Shown here: positions 47,462 through 59,412 of the stretch, piece after piece
How the letters are laid out: each line of letters opens with the position of its first letter
Numbering within the stretch: the stretch's first letter is position 1
Assembly: GCA_032719365.1 (NCBI GenBank)
Contig: CM064874.1
Coordinates: 28,072,716 to 28,136,715 of the forward strand
DNA from: Prinsepia uniflora
Taxonomy: Eukaryota; Streptophyta; Magnoliopsida; Rosales; Rosaceae
DNA length: 64,000 bases
Direction of reading: 5' to 3'
Position numbers and translations under genes: made by a program
Notes under the pieces: generated by a model
Databases searched by the model: none
The model's input: the letters and a program-made list of their open reading frames with translations, nothing else
Told to the model about the DNA's origin: nothing

Positions 47462-50400
47462 TGATAGGACCCATCCCAATCCCCCCGGGATTAGTGCGGG
47501 ATGGCCCTGCTCCCGTCTGACACGAAGTGTCAGACAAGGGATATTTTCGTCCTTTGCCCTCCCGGGCTATCAGAGTACGCCAGGATCCGGAGGAGGTATG
47601 TGATATCTCGGTCTCTGCTACAGTCCACATCCGATGTCAACCTGAAGGGCAGTCAAAACATTAAAAACTGTGAGTGGACAAAACAAAGAGTTATAAAAAC
47701 ATTTCATAAGACATTTGTACCTTCCACTAAAAAGCATGCATGCATTCGAAAACCATTTATCCAAAACAAACCATATGTGGGACTAAGCCCAAAGCAGATA
47801 TAAACCAAGGTCGAAAAGACCACAATGAAAACGACCATACGAGCCACTGCCCAAATCCATAAGGGACTTGGCCCCAAACCATAAAGAAACCAAGTACACG
47901 AGCCACTGCTCAAATCCTGTGCACACCTGTGCACCCCACATATCATATATCATATATATATATATATATATAAGTCACACAACCAATCCTGTCACGGTAT
48001 CCAAAGCTACGCGCGTGCTACCCGGGTCTCAATCCGAGTCATCTCAAAGTCAAGGTTAATGTCCGCAGACCACTGACCCTACCCGAGGTAATAGTAACCA
48101 TAGCCTTCCTGAGAGTAAGGAACCCAACTGGGGGGTGACTCCACTCAGTCGGTGCTCCGTGACTACTCCGGGGTCCACCCAGGCCAACGACCCTCCCCGG
48201 AGGAGATAATAGAAGTAAAGGAAGGTAGATGAACATATATATACATAACAAAAACATTCATGACCGGTTCCCCTGAACCGTCATGATCTATAATATCCAT
48301 AATCAGGTAACATGCCGGTTCCCATAAACCGTCATGTACTGTAATAACATAACCGAGGTAACATGCCGGTTCCCATAAACCGTCATGAACCGTAATAACC
48401 AACAAGGGTTCATGCCGGTTCCCATAAATCGTCATGAACCACGATACCATAACAAGGGTTCATGCCGGTTCCCATAAACCGTCATGAACCTGGGAATCCA
48501 TTTAAGGTTCCCTGACCTGACCTGAAATCAAAGCCGTAAAGTGACTGGGTCTCGTGCCCGAACATAGGACATCAGCTGGGGACCGTGCCCGGAATCTGAG
48601 GTCATATACCCGAGACAAAACCAAATGGGTCTCATACCCGAGTTTATCCTTTTGAAATCCAGATCCAGTTCATTTAAATCAATAAAGAAATACAGACCCG
48701 TATAAGCACCGTATAAGGCCGAAACCTCGAAATACGTGCTTATACGTAACCACATACAAATGCACCCATGGCATTACAAACAAGCATTTAAAACATATAA
48801 TAAACATTTATGCATGCACCAATTTAGAAAACAAGGTCCACTCACAGACCGTCCGAGCTGCCGCCTCGATTTGCGTGCCATACGGCTCCCCGAGCCGATC
48901 ACCGTCACCGGGACTCCCAAACCTGTCCAAATCGTAATAGAAGGTTACTAACTACTCAATTAACCTCCCACTAAAGCCCCGTAATTTTCCCGTATTTTTA
49001 ACTATTTTTAAAACCGAACCTAAACCTTCCGATGCACCGAAACATATCGAGACGGTGTCCGATCGACACGAAACCAGTCCCAAAATGTTCGTTACATCGA
49101 ATAGATGATTTCGTATGTTGGAACCTTCTCCAGATTCCCTGCCACGCGCCCTCACGCGCCGCCTGAAGTGGCTGCGCGTGGGCTTCACGCGCCGCCACAG
49201 TACCTGCTGACGTCATCGCTGACGTCAGCATGACGTCATCTGACAGCTGTCAGGTCTGACATGTCAGACTCTGACAGGTGCCTTGTGTCATGCTCCCATT
49301 GGTCCACGTCACTGTGCTGTCAGTACCACTTGGCAGTCTGACGTGTGCCACGTGTCATCACGGCACTGGTCCACGTCTGTGCCACGTGTTAGCCCCTGAT
49401 TGGGCCACGTCACTGACATGTCAGTGCTGACTGTGCACTGACATGTGACACGTGTCGCACTCCTATTAGCCCATTTTCTGACATGTCAGCTGACATTGTC
49501 AGATCTGACAATGCTGACGTCATCCCTGACATGATGACGTCAGCAGGATGACGTCACCTGTCATCTCTGTCCTCTCGCGGGTCGACCCGAATACCAGTAA
49601 CCGGGTCACCGTGACCCGCGGCTTGACCCGGCCGGTTCTCCCAGCTCCGGCCACCAAAACACTCGCCGTTTGTCCCATTCTCTTCGTCTCAACCTAACCT
49701 ACCGTCATATGACTTAAAACGGAAGAAAAAACATCGAAAACCCGTACCTTCAATCCAGCCATGGCTGCCGTGACTTCTCCCGTCGTTCACGGCTGTTCCA
49801 AGCCGTCCAACGCCTCGAAACCAATCTCATTCATCTCCTGGGATCCCTAGAAACCTTACCCAATTAATGGAATCGAGTAAAAACCATTAAAATCCAATTT
49901 CGAATTTTTGAACATTTTATTACCTCACGGGTTCGACTCCCCGCCGTGGCCACCGCCGTCCCCGGCCGTGGCTTGCCATCCTCAGCCTCTCACCACTTCC
50001 TCACGGTCATATTCATTGTAGCACACTCACAAGATGAGTGATGGAGGTGGGAAATATGTGTGTTTGTGTTTTGAAGAAAATGGAGAAAATGGTGAAGGGG
50101 GGGTTTCGGGTGTGAGGAAACAAAGAAGAAGGAGATGATAGCTGATGAGAGAAGAGAAATGGAGGGTGAGGATTTAAAGATGAGTTGAAATGGATGGTTA
50201 GGATTGAATGGTGATGGGTTTGGTTATAAAATTAATTAAATAATATTATTTTATTATATAGATCCACATTTTGGGGGATCAAGTCAATGGGATGAGTGAC
50301 ACTTGTCACTCATCCATGGGGCCCACCAAAATATCCACCCAATCAGATTTCGCCAAAACGTCCCCGTCTCGAAGTTCGTGCATAGTGAAATCGAACTTCC

Positions 50401-51568
50401 GTGACCCATAACTCTCCTGTTTGAAGTCCGATTTCAGAGTGCCGCCTGCCTATGGATTCGTATCGTCTTTATCTACGTAACGGTCTTCGGCCCTCAGCCA
50501 TCGGACCTCCCGATCAAAAAGTCAACATTTGACCCCCATTTAACCAAAATTACCAAAATGCCCCTAAACTTCCGAACGTCATAACTTCCTCCCCGAACGT
50601 CGGAATTGAACGTGCCACCTGTCTATGAACTCGTGACGTCACGAACTTCGTCACGGTCATCGGTCAAAGTCCATTTGACCGCCCGAACGAAAAGTCAACG
50701 TTTTGCCACGATCAGGGGTAAAACGGTCATTTCGCATCGTTCGTCCGATTTCGCCTAACTAATCACGAATTAACCTCACTAATCGTGATTAGTCACTAAT
50801 CTAATCATGGATTTCGGGACGGGTCGTTACACCGGCCACCTCAGCTCCCTCAATCTCTCTAGTCCTCACGGCTGGTCATGGGTTAAGGTGGGATGGGTTT
50901 TGGGTGAATGGTTTGGGTGAGATCGGGTAATGGGAGGGGTGTATGTGTTTGAATGAAGAAATGGAATGGAATGCACGGTGCATGAATCAATTTGGGTGTC
51001 CATTGGATGGGTGACACTTGTCACTCATCCATTGGGCCTCCATTAAATATCTGGGCCCCACTAAAGTCCAAAAATTAACTCGTTTCGTAATTCGTGCAAT
51101 AGTGCACTTGAACTTCCGTGAACCATAACTTCGCCGTCGAACGTCCAAATTCGACGTGCCGCCTGTCTATGGATTCGTATCATCCCGATCTACGTAACGG
51201 TCTTCGGCCCTTGGCCATCGGACCTTTCGGTTAAAAAGTCAACATTTGACTCCTTTTAACAATAATTACCAAAATGCCCCTAAACTTCTGAACGTCATAA
51301 CTTCTTCCCCGAACGTCATAACTTCTTCCTCGAACGTCGGAATTGAACGTGCCACCTGTCTATGAACTCATGACGTCACGAACTACGTCACGGTCACCGG
51401 TCAAAGTCCATTTGACCGCCCGAACGAAAAGTCAACGTTTTGCCACGACTAGGGGCAAAACGGTCATTTTGCATCGTTCGTCCGATTTCGCCCAACTAAT
51501 CACCGACTAGCCTCACTAATCGTGATTAGTCACTAATCTAATCTAGGAATTTGGGATGGGTCGTTACA
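47462..51568 (-). mobile_element. 5' LTR of the old LARD, enlarged by a terminal duplication
   Basis: Starts TGATAGGACCCATCCC and has the same order of modules as the solo LTR 23190-26165. It reaches a complete terminus GGACGGGTCGTTACA at 50831. It then restarts at CCGGCCACCTCAGCTCCC, the equivalent of about 25433, and runs a second time to GGATGGGTCGTTACA at 51568, followed by the CTGTG duplication. At 4107 bp it is about 1.1 kb longer than the reference copy. The two terminal stretches have diverged from one another. Confidence 0.82.
47950..47973. repeat. (TA)n microsatellite
   Basis: A short run of alternating T and A in the minus-strand LTR, longer here than at the matching sites near 20485 and 23640. 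Confidence 0.9.
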
Positions 51569-52617
51569 CTGTGACTGGACAAAAATAAATAATAAGTTCA
51601 AAAAAACATTTATAAGAAAAGACATTTATACCCTCCACATAAAACCAATGCATGTATTCGCAAACAAGTTCATGTTCAACATAAGAAAACCGTTTATGAA
51701 CACCAGAAATCATTTCCTTTTCTCAAATCACTGGGCTAACCATAAATCAAATCCAAGTACGGGAACTCAGCCCAAAAATCCATAAAGTCCAAAACATCCG
51801 GGCCACCGCCCAAAACATCTGAAATCCATTTGAAAACCAACAGTAAATCACACGTCAATCAATCTGCTGGATCTCATATCACCGAGTCTTTAGACTCAAA
51901 ATACAAACAATAGGCCGCAGGGGATATCACAATAACTGAGTCTTTAAACTCACGAGTCTTTAAACTCAAAACATATCAATCAAGGGTCCTCCCCGTCATC
52001 AATTAACCGGGTCTTTAAACCCAAAACCAGATCCAGCAATATCAACGAGTCTTTAAACCCAAAACCATTTTCAAATCATACAAAATTCAGAAATCCATCG
52101 AAATCCAAGTTCCAAAATCGAATCCGAAATCATCGTTTGAAATCCCGAATTCAAATCCAACAATCGCATTGAAATCGAAATCCAAAATCATTAGAAACTG
52201 GGCCAAAATCCATATATAAATCCTTTAATTCGAATCCCAAAAGCAAATCATCGAAATCATATCAAATCACAACATAAGACAGAATCTCGTAAAACGTGCA
52301 AATACGTAAAATATTTTGAAATACGTAAAATATCTCGAAATACGTGCAAAACGGAAATCATAAAGATCATAATCATAAATATAGAAATTACCTATAGAAA
52401 ACATATAAAACATTTATGCATGCATCATAATTTAGAAAGTAAAGTCCACTCACAGACCATTCGCGATGCCGTCTCGATACGCGTGCTATACGCCGTTCCT
52501 AGCTAATCCACTAACACCGGACTACCCGAACCTGTCCAAATCACATTCTAAGGTCACTAACTACTTCAATATGATTCTACTAATTCCCTGTAATTTTCTT
52601 GAATTTTTAATGGTTGC
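51569..52617 (-). mobile_element. Old LTR, remainder after the LARD insertion (truncated)
   Basis: Continues the LTR begun at 19720. GTGACTGGACAAAA follows the target duplication, then CACGAGTCTTTAAACTC-type hairpins at about 51885-52050, and GTCCACTCACAG near 52444. It corresponds in reverse complement to about 12740-14040 of the solo LTR 11311-17078. It breaks off near 52617, where the long-TIR element begins, so its first roughly 1.4 kb is lost. Confidence 0.78.
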
Positions 52618-53074
52618 ATTGGAACACTCTAACTGGGTATGCATTAAAAAAAAGTCTCTTTATTGTAGACAACGCACCAACGTGTCTCAAAATGCACTAA
52701 AAATTGAAATTTGGTATGTTATTCACAAAAAATAGGTGCAACGTTAAAACTATTGCACCATTTAACTGATGTCAACTTTGATACTATTAAAAACACAGTT
52801 AAATTCCTTAAATGCCTTTATGTCAATCTTCATTTTCTCCTTCCTCCCTTTCTCCCATGCGATTGAACTTGATTCATCATCTTTATTATCCTATAATTAA
52901 TTATTTATTTAATTGAGTATAACATCAAAATCAAAGATATAACATCAAAGATATATCTTGATTTGGTAACATATCTTTGATTTTTATATTAAGTAGCAGA
53001 CGGTCTGCTAATGGACTCATATGTCAATCCATTCCTTGTATGGCAATGAATTTCGATCTATCCCATGCTCCCCT

Positions 53075-55072
53075 TAACATGACCCGCTTTTAGAACGTTT
53101 TGATAATTGTGTCTGGTCCTGTTTTCGTCTGACGAACGACCCAAAATACCGAAACTACCCTCAACACATGTGAGACAAGGAATACTTGTACCAGTTTATT
53201 ACTCATGACTCTACCTCTCGGTCATGCCCCGATTTCCGTGCAATGGCCCTAGAGGGCCATGAAAAGTGTGAGTGGACAAAAATAAACATTTAGAAATGCA
53301 TTTTTCGAGGAAACGAACATTTACCCTCCATTTTCTAAAATATGCATGCATAAGATAAAATGCAAGCAAACAAATAATAGGATTTGAAATCGAACAAATC
53401 ATAAACCGTGGGACCATAAAATCATAAAACACCAGTAAATAGCTCATGGCCTACATTTCCCAAAATCCTGTTTATAAAACCATGTAAGACATATGGGCAC
53501 CTTATCAATAACCAATCAAAAATCAATCATTGACTCCCCCCGAGCATCAACCATCTAGGAAACATCCCGAGCTTCGTCTACTTGGGAACGGTCACAACAA
53601 CAACAACAGTAATCCCTGAGCATCAGCCGTTTAGAAAACTCGTCGCAACAATAGTGGATATAATCCATGGATCAAATCACACAAGGCTCAAAACCAGGCA
53701 CAACCAATCATCAAACTTAAGTACCAGTCACAATAAATAACAACACTATGCTTAGGCTAACTCGGGCATTGTACTAATGCACCGTCTGAACACGTCTGGG
53801 AACTACATGTAGCACCATCTAGACTGTAATAGTATCCTCGGAAACTACACTCACGCCTCATCTAGGTCATGTCTAAGAGCTAATCAATTCTCCAGCCCCA
53901 GGAAACAAAGTCGTATTCTAGACGTCTGAGTGCTAACAATATCTGAAGATGGTTGTCTGTGGAAAAATAGTTCACAAACTAAGAAAACTCATTTAACACT
54001 ATTTATTGACTTAAACCAAGTAAAAATGCTTTCAAAACTCGAGCCTAAGCCCAAAATACCATATCCACAAAATAACTTAATAACCATGTCTAGAACCAAT
54101 CAATAATTTGAAATCATCAAAAAAATAATTTTGTAATCATACTTAAATCATTGCAACATAAATCATGCAATAAAACAATTAAAATATTTAACTATACATG
54201 GATTGTAATTGATAAAAATAAAGTCCACTCACCGATAATCCAAACGACTCAATTCCGAACTGTACACTTCTAGAAGCTATCTAACCTGTCAAAATCACCA
54301 CTACAAATCATTAACATCCAAAATACCTCGCATTGAAATCCCCAAAATTTTCAGGATTATATACAAATTAAAAATCTAAGCATAACACTTCAGACACCCC
54401 AAACTACCCCAAGACGATGTCTGATCGACTCGAAAATTGTACTAAAATGTCCATAACTTCGATTACATCGAAATGTGTTGGTTGAACCTCAAGATGACGT
54501 GGCACGCGCCCCCTACGTGCCATCCATCTTCTCTGCGACTGGGTCTCACGTGCCTGCAGGTGCAATCGCAAGCTCAATCGATATCTACCTCGACCAGGTC
54601 TGGAATTTGGATCTCAACCCGGTTTCACGACCTTTTTCCATATCCCTTTCAATTCTTGCTTGTTCTTCACAATTGAACCCACTATCCTACTTGATCTTAA
54701 CCTAGAAACATGTTTTAATTTCGTGAAATTTCTTACCTTAATCCCTGAATCTTTTTATTGATACACATGGCTCAAATCGAACTCAATCACGACCTTGTCC
54801 TCGAGTGATTTCCCTCAAATTTCTGATGGTCCTGCTCGAAAAAGTTCCAGGAAGAGATTTATAATCTTAATTCGAGTAATCAAGATCCAAACCAACAAAA
54901 CTCGATTCCAAGGCTCACGTAATTTTTTTGGGTTTTCTTGAGTTTGTGTTCTTCCCATTTCTAGTTTCTCTTTCTTTTTCTTTCTCTTTCCTTCTCCCTC
55001 TTGGTTCTCTCTTCCCCTTTTATCCCTTCATCGTATTTCATCCTTTTCAATTTTTGGTTCAACACACAATAT

Positions 55073-55105
<33 letters not shown>

Positions 55106-55445
55106 ACTATATCGGTGTGCACAAAAGATAAGGAGAGAAAATAATAAGGACACTGGGCACCATCTCAAGAAATCAGCAAATATCTTCACTTGTGAAATAA
55201 CCAAAATGCTCAAAAATACCAAAATACCCCTGATCATTTTAGACGCATAACGAACTCATCCGATCTCCAATTTTGATGTGCTACCTGTCTACGGACTTAA
55301 GACTCCGAAACCTATGTAATGGTCATCACGAAAAATTCAAAAGTATCCGAGTTAAAAAATCAACTTTTGATCAATAAAGTCAAAATAGTCAATTTCCTTT
55401 TTAAAATTTCCAAAATTACTTTTTTTGAATTTTTGGGTCGTTACA
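53075..55445 (-). mobile_element. Solo LTR inside the left TIR (2371 bp)
   Basis: Starts TAACATGACCC, a decayed terminus, and ends GGGTCGTTACA. It has a perfect target duplication CCCCT (53070-53074 and 55446-55450). The bracketing pair is GTGAGTGGAC at about 53269 and GTCCACTCAC at about 54224. Both its base changes and its shorter length mark it as a divergent branch. It also contains an (AC)n microsatellite at about 55075-55101. Confidence 0.92.
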
Positions 55446-55583
55446 CCCCTTCTCCCATGAAGAGTTGATCCATTATTAATCCAAATTACAAACATGCAAA
55501 TAATAAGAAAGGGCATGGGGCATGGAATTACATCTTTGTGGATGTTCATATCAGACTCCCAAATCATAAATTGAAGAAAGAGA

Positions 55584-56094
55584 ATGACGGAGTCGTCGAG
55601 CAGTGGACTGACGTTCAAGCTTGACCCCTAGTGATTTTGAACATATCCGATCATTTTTCTTGGGTTAAGTCTCAGATGCACTCACCCATTGCCCACACAA
55701 CCACAGTGCCACCTAACAATGGCTCTGAAGGAGCAGTAGAAGCGGCATCTTCTTCTTCCCCTTCCGCCTCATCTCCGAGGGTCTTCGGCTGCGTTATTGG
55801 GGTTTAGAGAGGTCCCATAGTAGAAATCTTCAACTTCAAGCTTCTTTATGATGCTGCAACTCACTCCCTCGACCATACCTTCATCAAGAAGAAGCAAGAG
55901 CCGAGTGCATTCTCGCTCTCGTTTTTCATGGGTTTTATTTTTCTTTGTTCCGGGTTTTTAGTTTTTTCAATGAATGGTTGTTCTAACTCAGTGTCTCTCT
56001 TTCAGAGAAAAAGGTGTTCCTACACTTTTACATATTGCGATGGTATTCTACTGTCACTGATGCTTAGGAGTCTGATAGGAACATCCACAAAGCT
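55584..56094 (+). pseudogene. CSN6: Captured fragment of COP9 signalosome subunit 6 (CSN6)
   Basis: Translates from ATG at 55584 as MTESSSSGLTFKLDP and then a stop. After a shift come SPRVFGCVIGV, stop, RGPIVEIFNFKLLYDAATHS and LDHTFIKKKQE. After an intron-like gap (about 55904-56005, ending in TTTCAG) come KKVFLHFYILRWYST and ESDRNIHKA. These are the N-terminal MPN-domain blocks of plant CSN6, a non-catalytic subunit of the complex that removes NEDD8 from cullins. Stops and frameshifts make it non-functional. The retained intron points to capture of genomic DNA. The last 25 bp or so lie inside the right inverted-repeat arm. Confidence 0.87.
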
Positions 56095-56599
56095 ATAATT
56101 CCATTCCTTTTCTTATTGTTTCCGCTCGTCTGTAATTTGGGTGAATAATGGATCAACTCCTCACTGAAGCGGGGCATGGAGTAGATCGAAATTCATTGAC
56201 ATACAAGGAATGGATTGACAGATTTGGTTCTGCTAATTACTACCAAAATCAAAGATATAACACCAAATCAGGATATGTCTTTGATGTTATATATTTGATT
56301 TTGATGTTATGCTCAATTAAATAAATAATTAATTATTGGATGATGAAAATGATGAACCAAGTTTAGCCGCAGGGGAGAAGGGAGGGACGGAGAGATGGAC
56401 GATTGATATATGGGCATTTAAGGAGTTTAATAGTGTTTTTAACGACGTTAAATACAACATCAGTTAAATAGTGTAATATTTTTAACGTTGTATCTATTTC
56501 TTGTGCACAATGAAACGAATTACAATTTTTGGTATATTTTGAGACACGTTAGTACGTACACAGTGCATTTACAGTAAAAAGAAACACACACACACACAC

Positions 56600-57763
56600 A
56601 CTACAATTGCGTATCTCATTTCACACTTTCGGCTTCTTCTTTAAACTACGTATAAAAAATAAATCATTCACTTTTCTGTACATTCGTTCACCAATCTCGC
56701 ATGCATATTTATTCTACATTTTGGTAATGAGTTTCATATTAATTTCATTTTTATTCATATAGTTTCATTTCATCTTCATCTCATTTTATTTGAGTTTCAT
56801 ATTCAACAATGATATATTGGCATTGTTTTGTGATAGTTTCTTGATATTATTTTTTTCATTAAATTTTGCTTTGTTTGGCTATACTAAATTAGTTGCCCCT
56901 AATTGTATTTGCTCCATTTCAATTATCAACTAGGTCACTGGCCATATCCATATACTAAAAACAGCTTAACATCATATTATTTTAGGATCGCATCCTCTTT
57001 TTGCTTTGCAATTGCATAGTTTAATGCTGATTTTTTTCCCTACAATTTTGTAGGATTTAAAGGAATAGATGGTGATAGGTTTGTGGAGTAATTGGGTTCA
57101 GGAAGGATATGAATTCGGATATGGTGGCGAGAATGGATCAACCAGGGCCCGGGATCGGTTGGGTGGGGAAGATAATGAGTGCAATATTCCTCTTATCAAC
57201 AAATATTATGTGACACTAGATTATAATGGGTGCATACTAATAATCATAAAATTACCGGTGGGAGGAGAAGAAATAAAGTGAAAGAGGATAGACCAAAAGA
57301 AGGACAAGACTTCTCGAGTCAAAATAGTCTATGTTTTTTTGCGTGATAAACATAGAAGTTTGATTGAAACAGGTCTCTATTCACGTGATAAAAATATAAT
57401 TGATTGCTTTTATTTTATCTTCTACTTAATCAACATTTTTTTTTTATCATCTGCTTATTTTCCTCTTTATAATTGATTGCTTTTATTTTATTTTATCTTC
57501 GCATTTTTTTCATTATAAGTAATCATATTTTTTAATGGACATTTTATATATGCTTTGATATTTTTAAGGATACTGGGAGAGAGAAATGTTATCTATTGAA
57601 TATTGACATCACTTTTTTTACGAGAGCCAATTATAAAAATTCTCATTGCATAAATGGATAGAAAACATTTGTATATATTATCTTCAACATATTAATATTA
57701 TTAGATCGGCCAAATATTTATCTAAAAAGTAAATGGTACAACAAAATAGAGGTATAATCAGAT
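56600..57763. other. AT-rich spacer without recognised genes
   Basis: Mostly T- and A-rich sequence. One GC-richer island at about 57060-57290 contains a 70-codon frame that I do not recognise. No RNA gene, TIR pair or LTR end could be supported. Confidence 0.6.
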
Positions 57764-58442
57764 TGTGGAACCCAAAATTTTCTGAAAATTATGGAGTTGC
57801 CATGTGACTCATAATTCTCAAAATACTCAAATTACCTCTGATAATGACATTAATGATTCACATACACCTGCGTAGTAAATAATGTATTTCCAGCCAAGTA
57901 AATTATTAAATCAGGTTAACTCTTCGATAATATTGATATTCTTCGAGAAATAATTGATATTCATAATAATAAACAATTGTTATTAATATTAATTATCATT
58001 ATTATCATAATTACTATTAATGTTAATTATCATTATTATCGTAATTATAATTAACATTAAGCATCATTATTATCATAATTACTATTAATTTTGATTATTA
58101 TTATTAACATTAATTATCATTATTATCATAATGAACAATTATTATGATTATTAAATAATATTTAAATATATTATTTAATTACAAATTTAACCCACCAATC
58201 AGAACGCTCCGAGACCCTCAAGACTTCTCTATAAATAGCGAAGCTCATTTCATTTCCAAGGTAATTTGGTTCAAAGCTACTTAAGCTCTTGAGATTTTTC
58301 TTTCAAAGCTAACTTAAGCATTGGAGCGTTTTTGGTCGAACAACCCCCGAGGTCTCGATCTTGAATGAACGACAACTTACTATTTACTATTTGTAGGGAT
58401 CCACGAGACTTTCAAGTTTAAAGGACGAATTCTGCTTCAACA
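57764..58442 (+). mobile_element. LTR of a different Gypsy-like element (679 bp)
   Basis: Runs from TGTGGAACCC to GCTTCAACA. It includes an (ATT)-rich block at about 57950-58150 and a good TATA box, CTATAAATA, near 58231. It is followed at once by ACTGGTGCTTTCGTTGAG, a primer-binding-site-like start seen in Tat/Retand-type Gypsy elements. No second LTR lies within the window. Confidence 0.6.
57950..58150. repeat. ATTATTATC-type simple repeat in the LTR
   Basis: Degenerate repeats of about 30-50 bp built from TTAATTATCATTATTATC, almost free of G and C. Confidence 0.85.
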
Positions 58443-58524
58443 ACTGGTGCTTTCGTTGAGAAATATTCAAAAAGAGCGCTCATGATCGTTCATCGTTCAT
58501 CTTCCTTCGTTCATCGTTCATCCA

Positions 58525-58590
58525 ACGTTGTTCGAAGATCTTGAACGTTGTTCGAAGATCTTGAACGTTGTTCGAAGATCTTGAACATTG
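58525..58590 (+). repeat. 20-bp tandem repeat, three copies
   Basis: GTTGTTCGAAGATCTTGAAC is repeated head to tail and followed by a partial copy. Each unit contains the palindrome AAGATCTT. Confidence 0.9.
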
Positions 58591-58638
58591 TTCATCATTC
58601 GACAAAACATCTTTCCGTTCAAGATTCTCTAATTCAGC

Positions 58639-59260
58639 ATGGCTAGGGTTCGTCGATTCATTCAATCAGCCGGAGATGGTGTTTCAGCCTTAACATCACA
58701 AACAAGGAATAAAGCCCACATGGAGACTCCGGAGGAATGCCCAAGTCGACCCCAACGTGTGTCTATCGAGGCACCTATGTAGACCCAGGGTCAAATTCCA
58801 CATTTCAGCTTCGGAATCTTTCTCTCTCCAACAACTCAAGTGCCAACGTTAGGAGAAGGCACTTCAGCAATTTAGCAAACCGACAGGCGAATGGAGGAAG
58901 AAGCCCCAAGGCAAAATCAGCCCCATGCAAACATGGGTCTGCGAGATTTCCTAGACAGACGCCATGACATCATAGGGAGGAACCACCACCAAGCTCCTCA
59001 GGACAACTTGGCTCAACAAGTCGAAAGGTTAAGCAGCTAAGTTCAAATATATTCAGAACTTTTGCAGCGACTCTTGGCGGAGAGAACGACCCAAGATCCC
59101 GAGAGACATTCCACCTCACGAGGAAGGCAAGATGACGTTCCAAGGCGCCCGGGAAAGGAAACGGACCGATGCCGAACGATGTCTCGGGACACCTAGTTAA
59201 GTGACTATGGAGAAGAAAATCACACCTATGGAGCAAATAGCCCACAACGCCCAAGGCCAT
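58639..59260 (+). pseudogene. Gag-like leader remnant of the Gypsy-like element
   Basis: From 58639 the plus strand reads MARVRRFIQSAGDGVSALT and then SRPQRVSIEAPM before a stop. Further on, in another frame, it reads GLRDFLDRRHDI and LAQQVERLSS. The hydrophilic composition and position just behind the primer-binding-like site fit the N-terminus of a gag protein. Stops and frameshifts break it and no protease or polymerase follows. I assign no precise family. Confidence 0.5.
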
Positions 59261-59412
59261 CAGTGCATGAACAGCTGGGAAAGTGGGTGAGGGAAACTTC
59301 ACGAGTAGAACACTCACATGGGAGTAGGGGGTAGCATCTGGCTTCCCAGAAAACCCCAAGAAGATCTACCTATGGCAGTGAGGGGGATGATGAGGCTTAC
59401 TTACCAGAGCAA

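Larger units (their letters stand above)
20004..51568 (-). mobile_element. Old non-coding LTR retrotransposon (LARD-like), whole span with nested insertions
   Basis: Minus-strand element flanked by a perfect 5-bp duplication CTGTG (19999-20003 and 51569-51573). Its pieces are a truncated 3' LTR at 20004-22304, body segments at 22305-23189, 26166-27728, 43773-44006 and 47226-47461, and an enlarged 5' LTR at 47462-51568. A primer-binding site complementary to TGGTATCAGAGC sits beside the 5' LTR. The body matches, in reverse complement, the body of the array at 27729-43772, so they are one family. No gag, protease, RT, RNase H or integrase is readable. Nested inside are a solo LTR at 23190-26165, the array and a solo LTR at 44007-47225. 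Confidence 0.9.
52640..56590. mobile_element. Long-TIR DNA transposon (Pack-MULE-like), split by a solo LTR
   Basis: The left arm 52640-53074 plus 55446-55559 is the imperfect reverse complement of the right arm at about 56069-56590, giving inverted repeats of about 520-550 bp. Matching landmarks include ACGTGTCTCAAAAT, CTTAAATGCC, AATCAAAGATATAAC and CATTCCTTGTATG with its partner CATACAAGGAATG. Between the arms is a host gene fragment. Ends and target duplication are not resolved; assignment to Mutator is inferred from arm length and gene capture. Confidence 0.78.

Noticed and set aside
58480..58665. 61-codon frame with RTTFKI-type repeats
   Set aside because: Generated by the 20-bp tandem repeat behind the primer-binding-like site.
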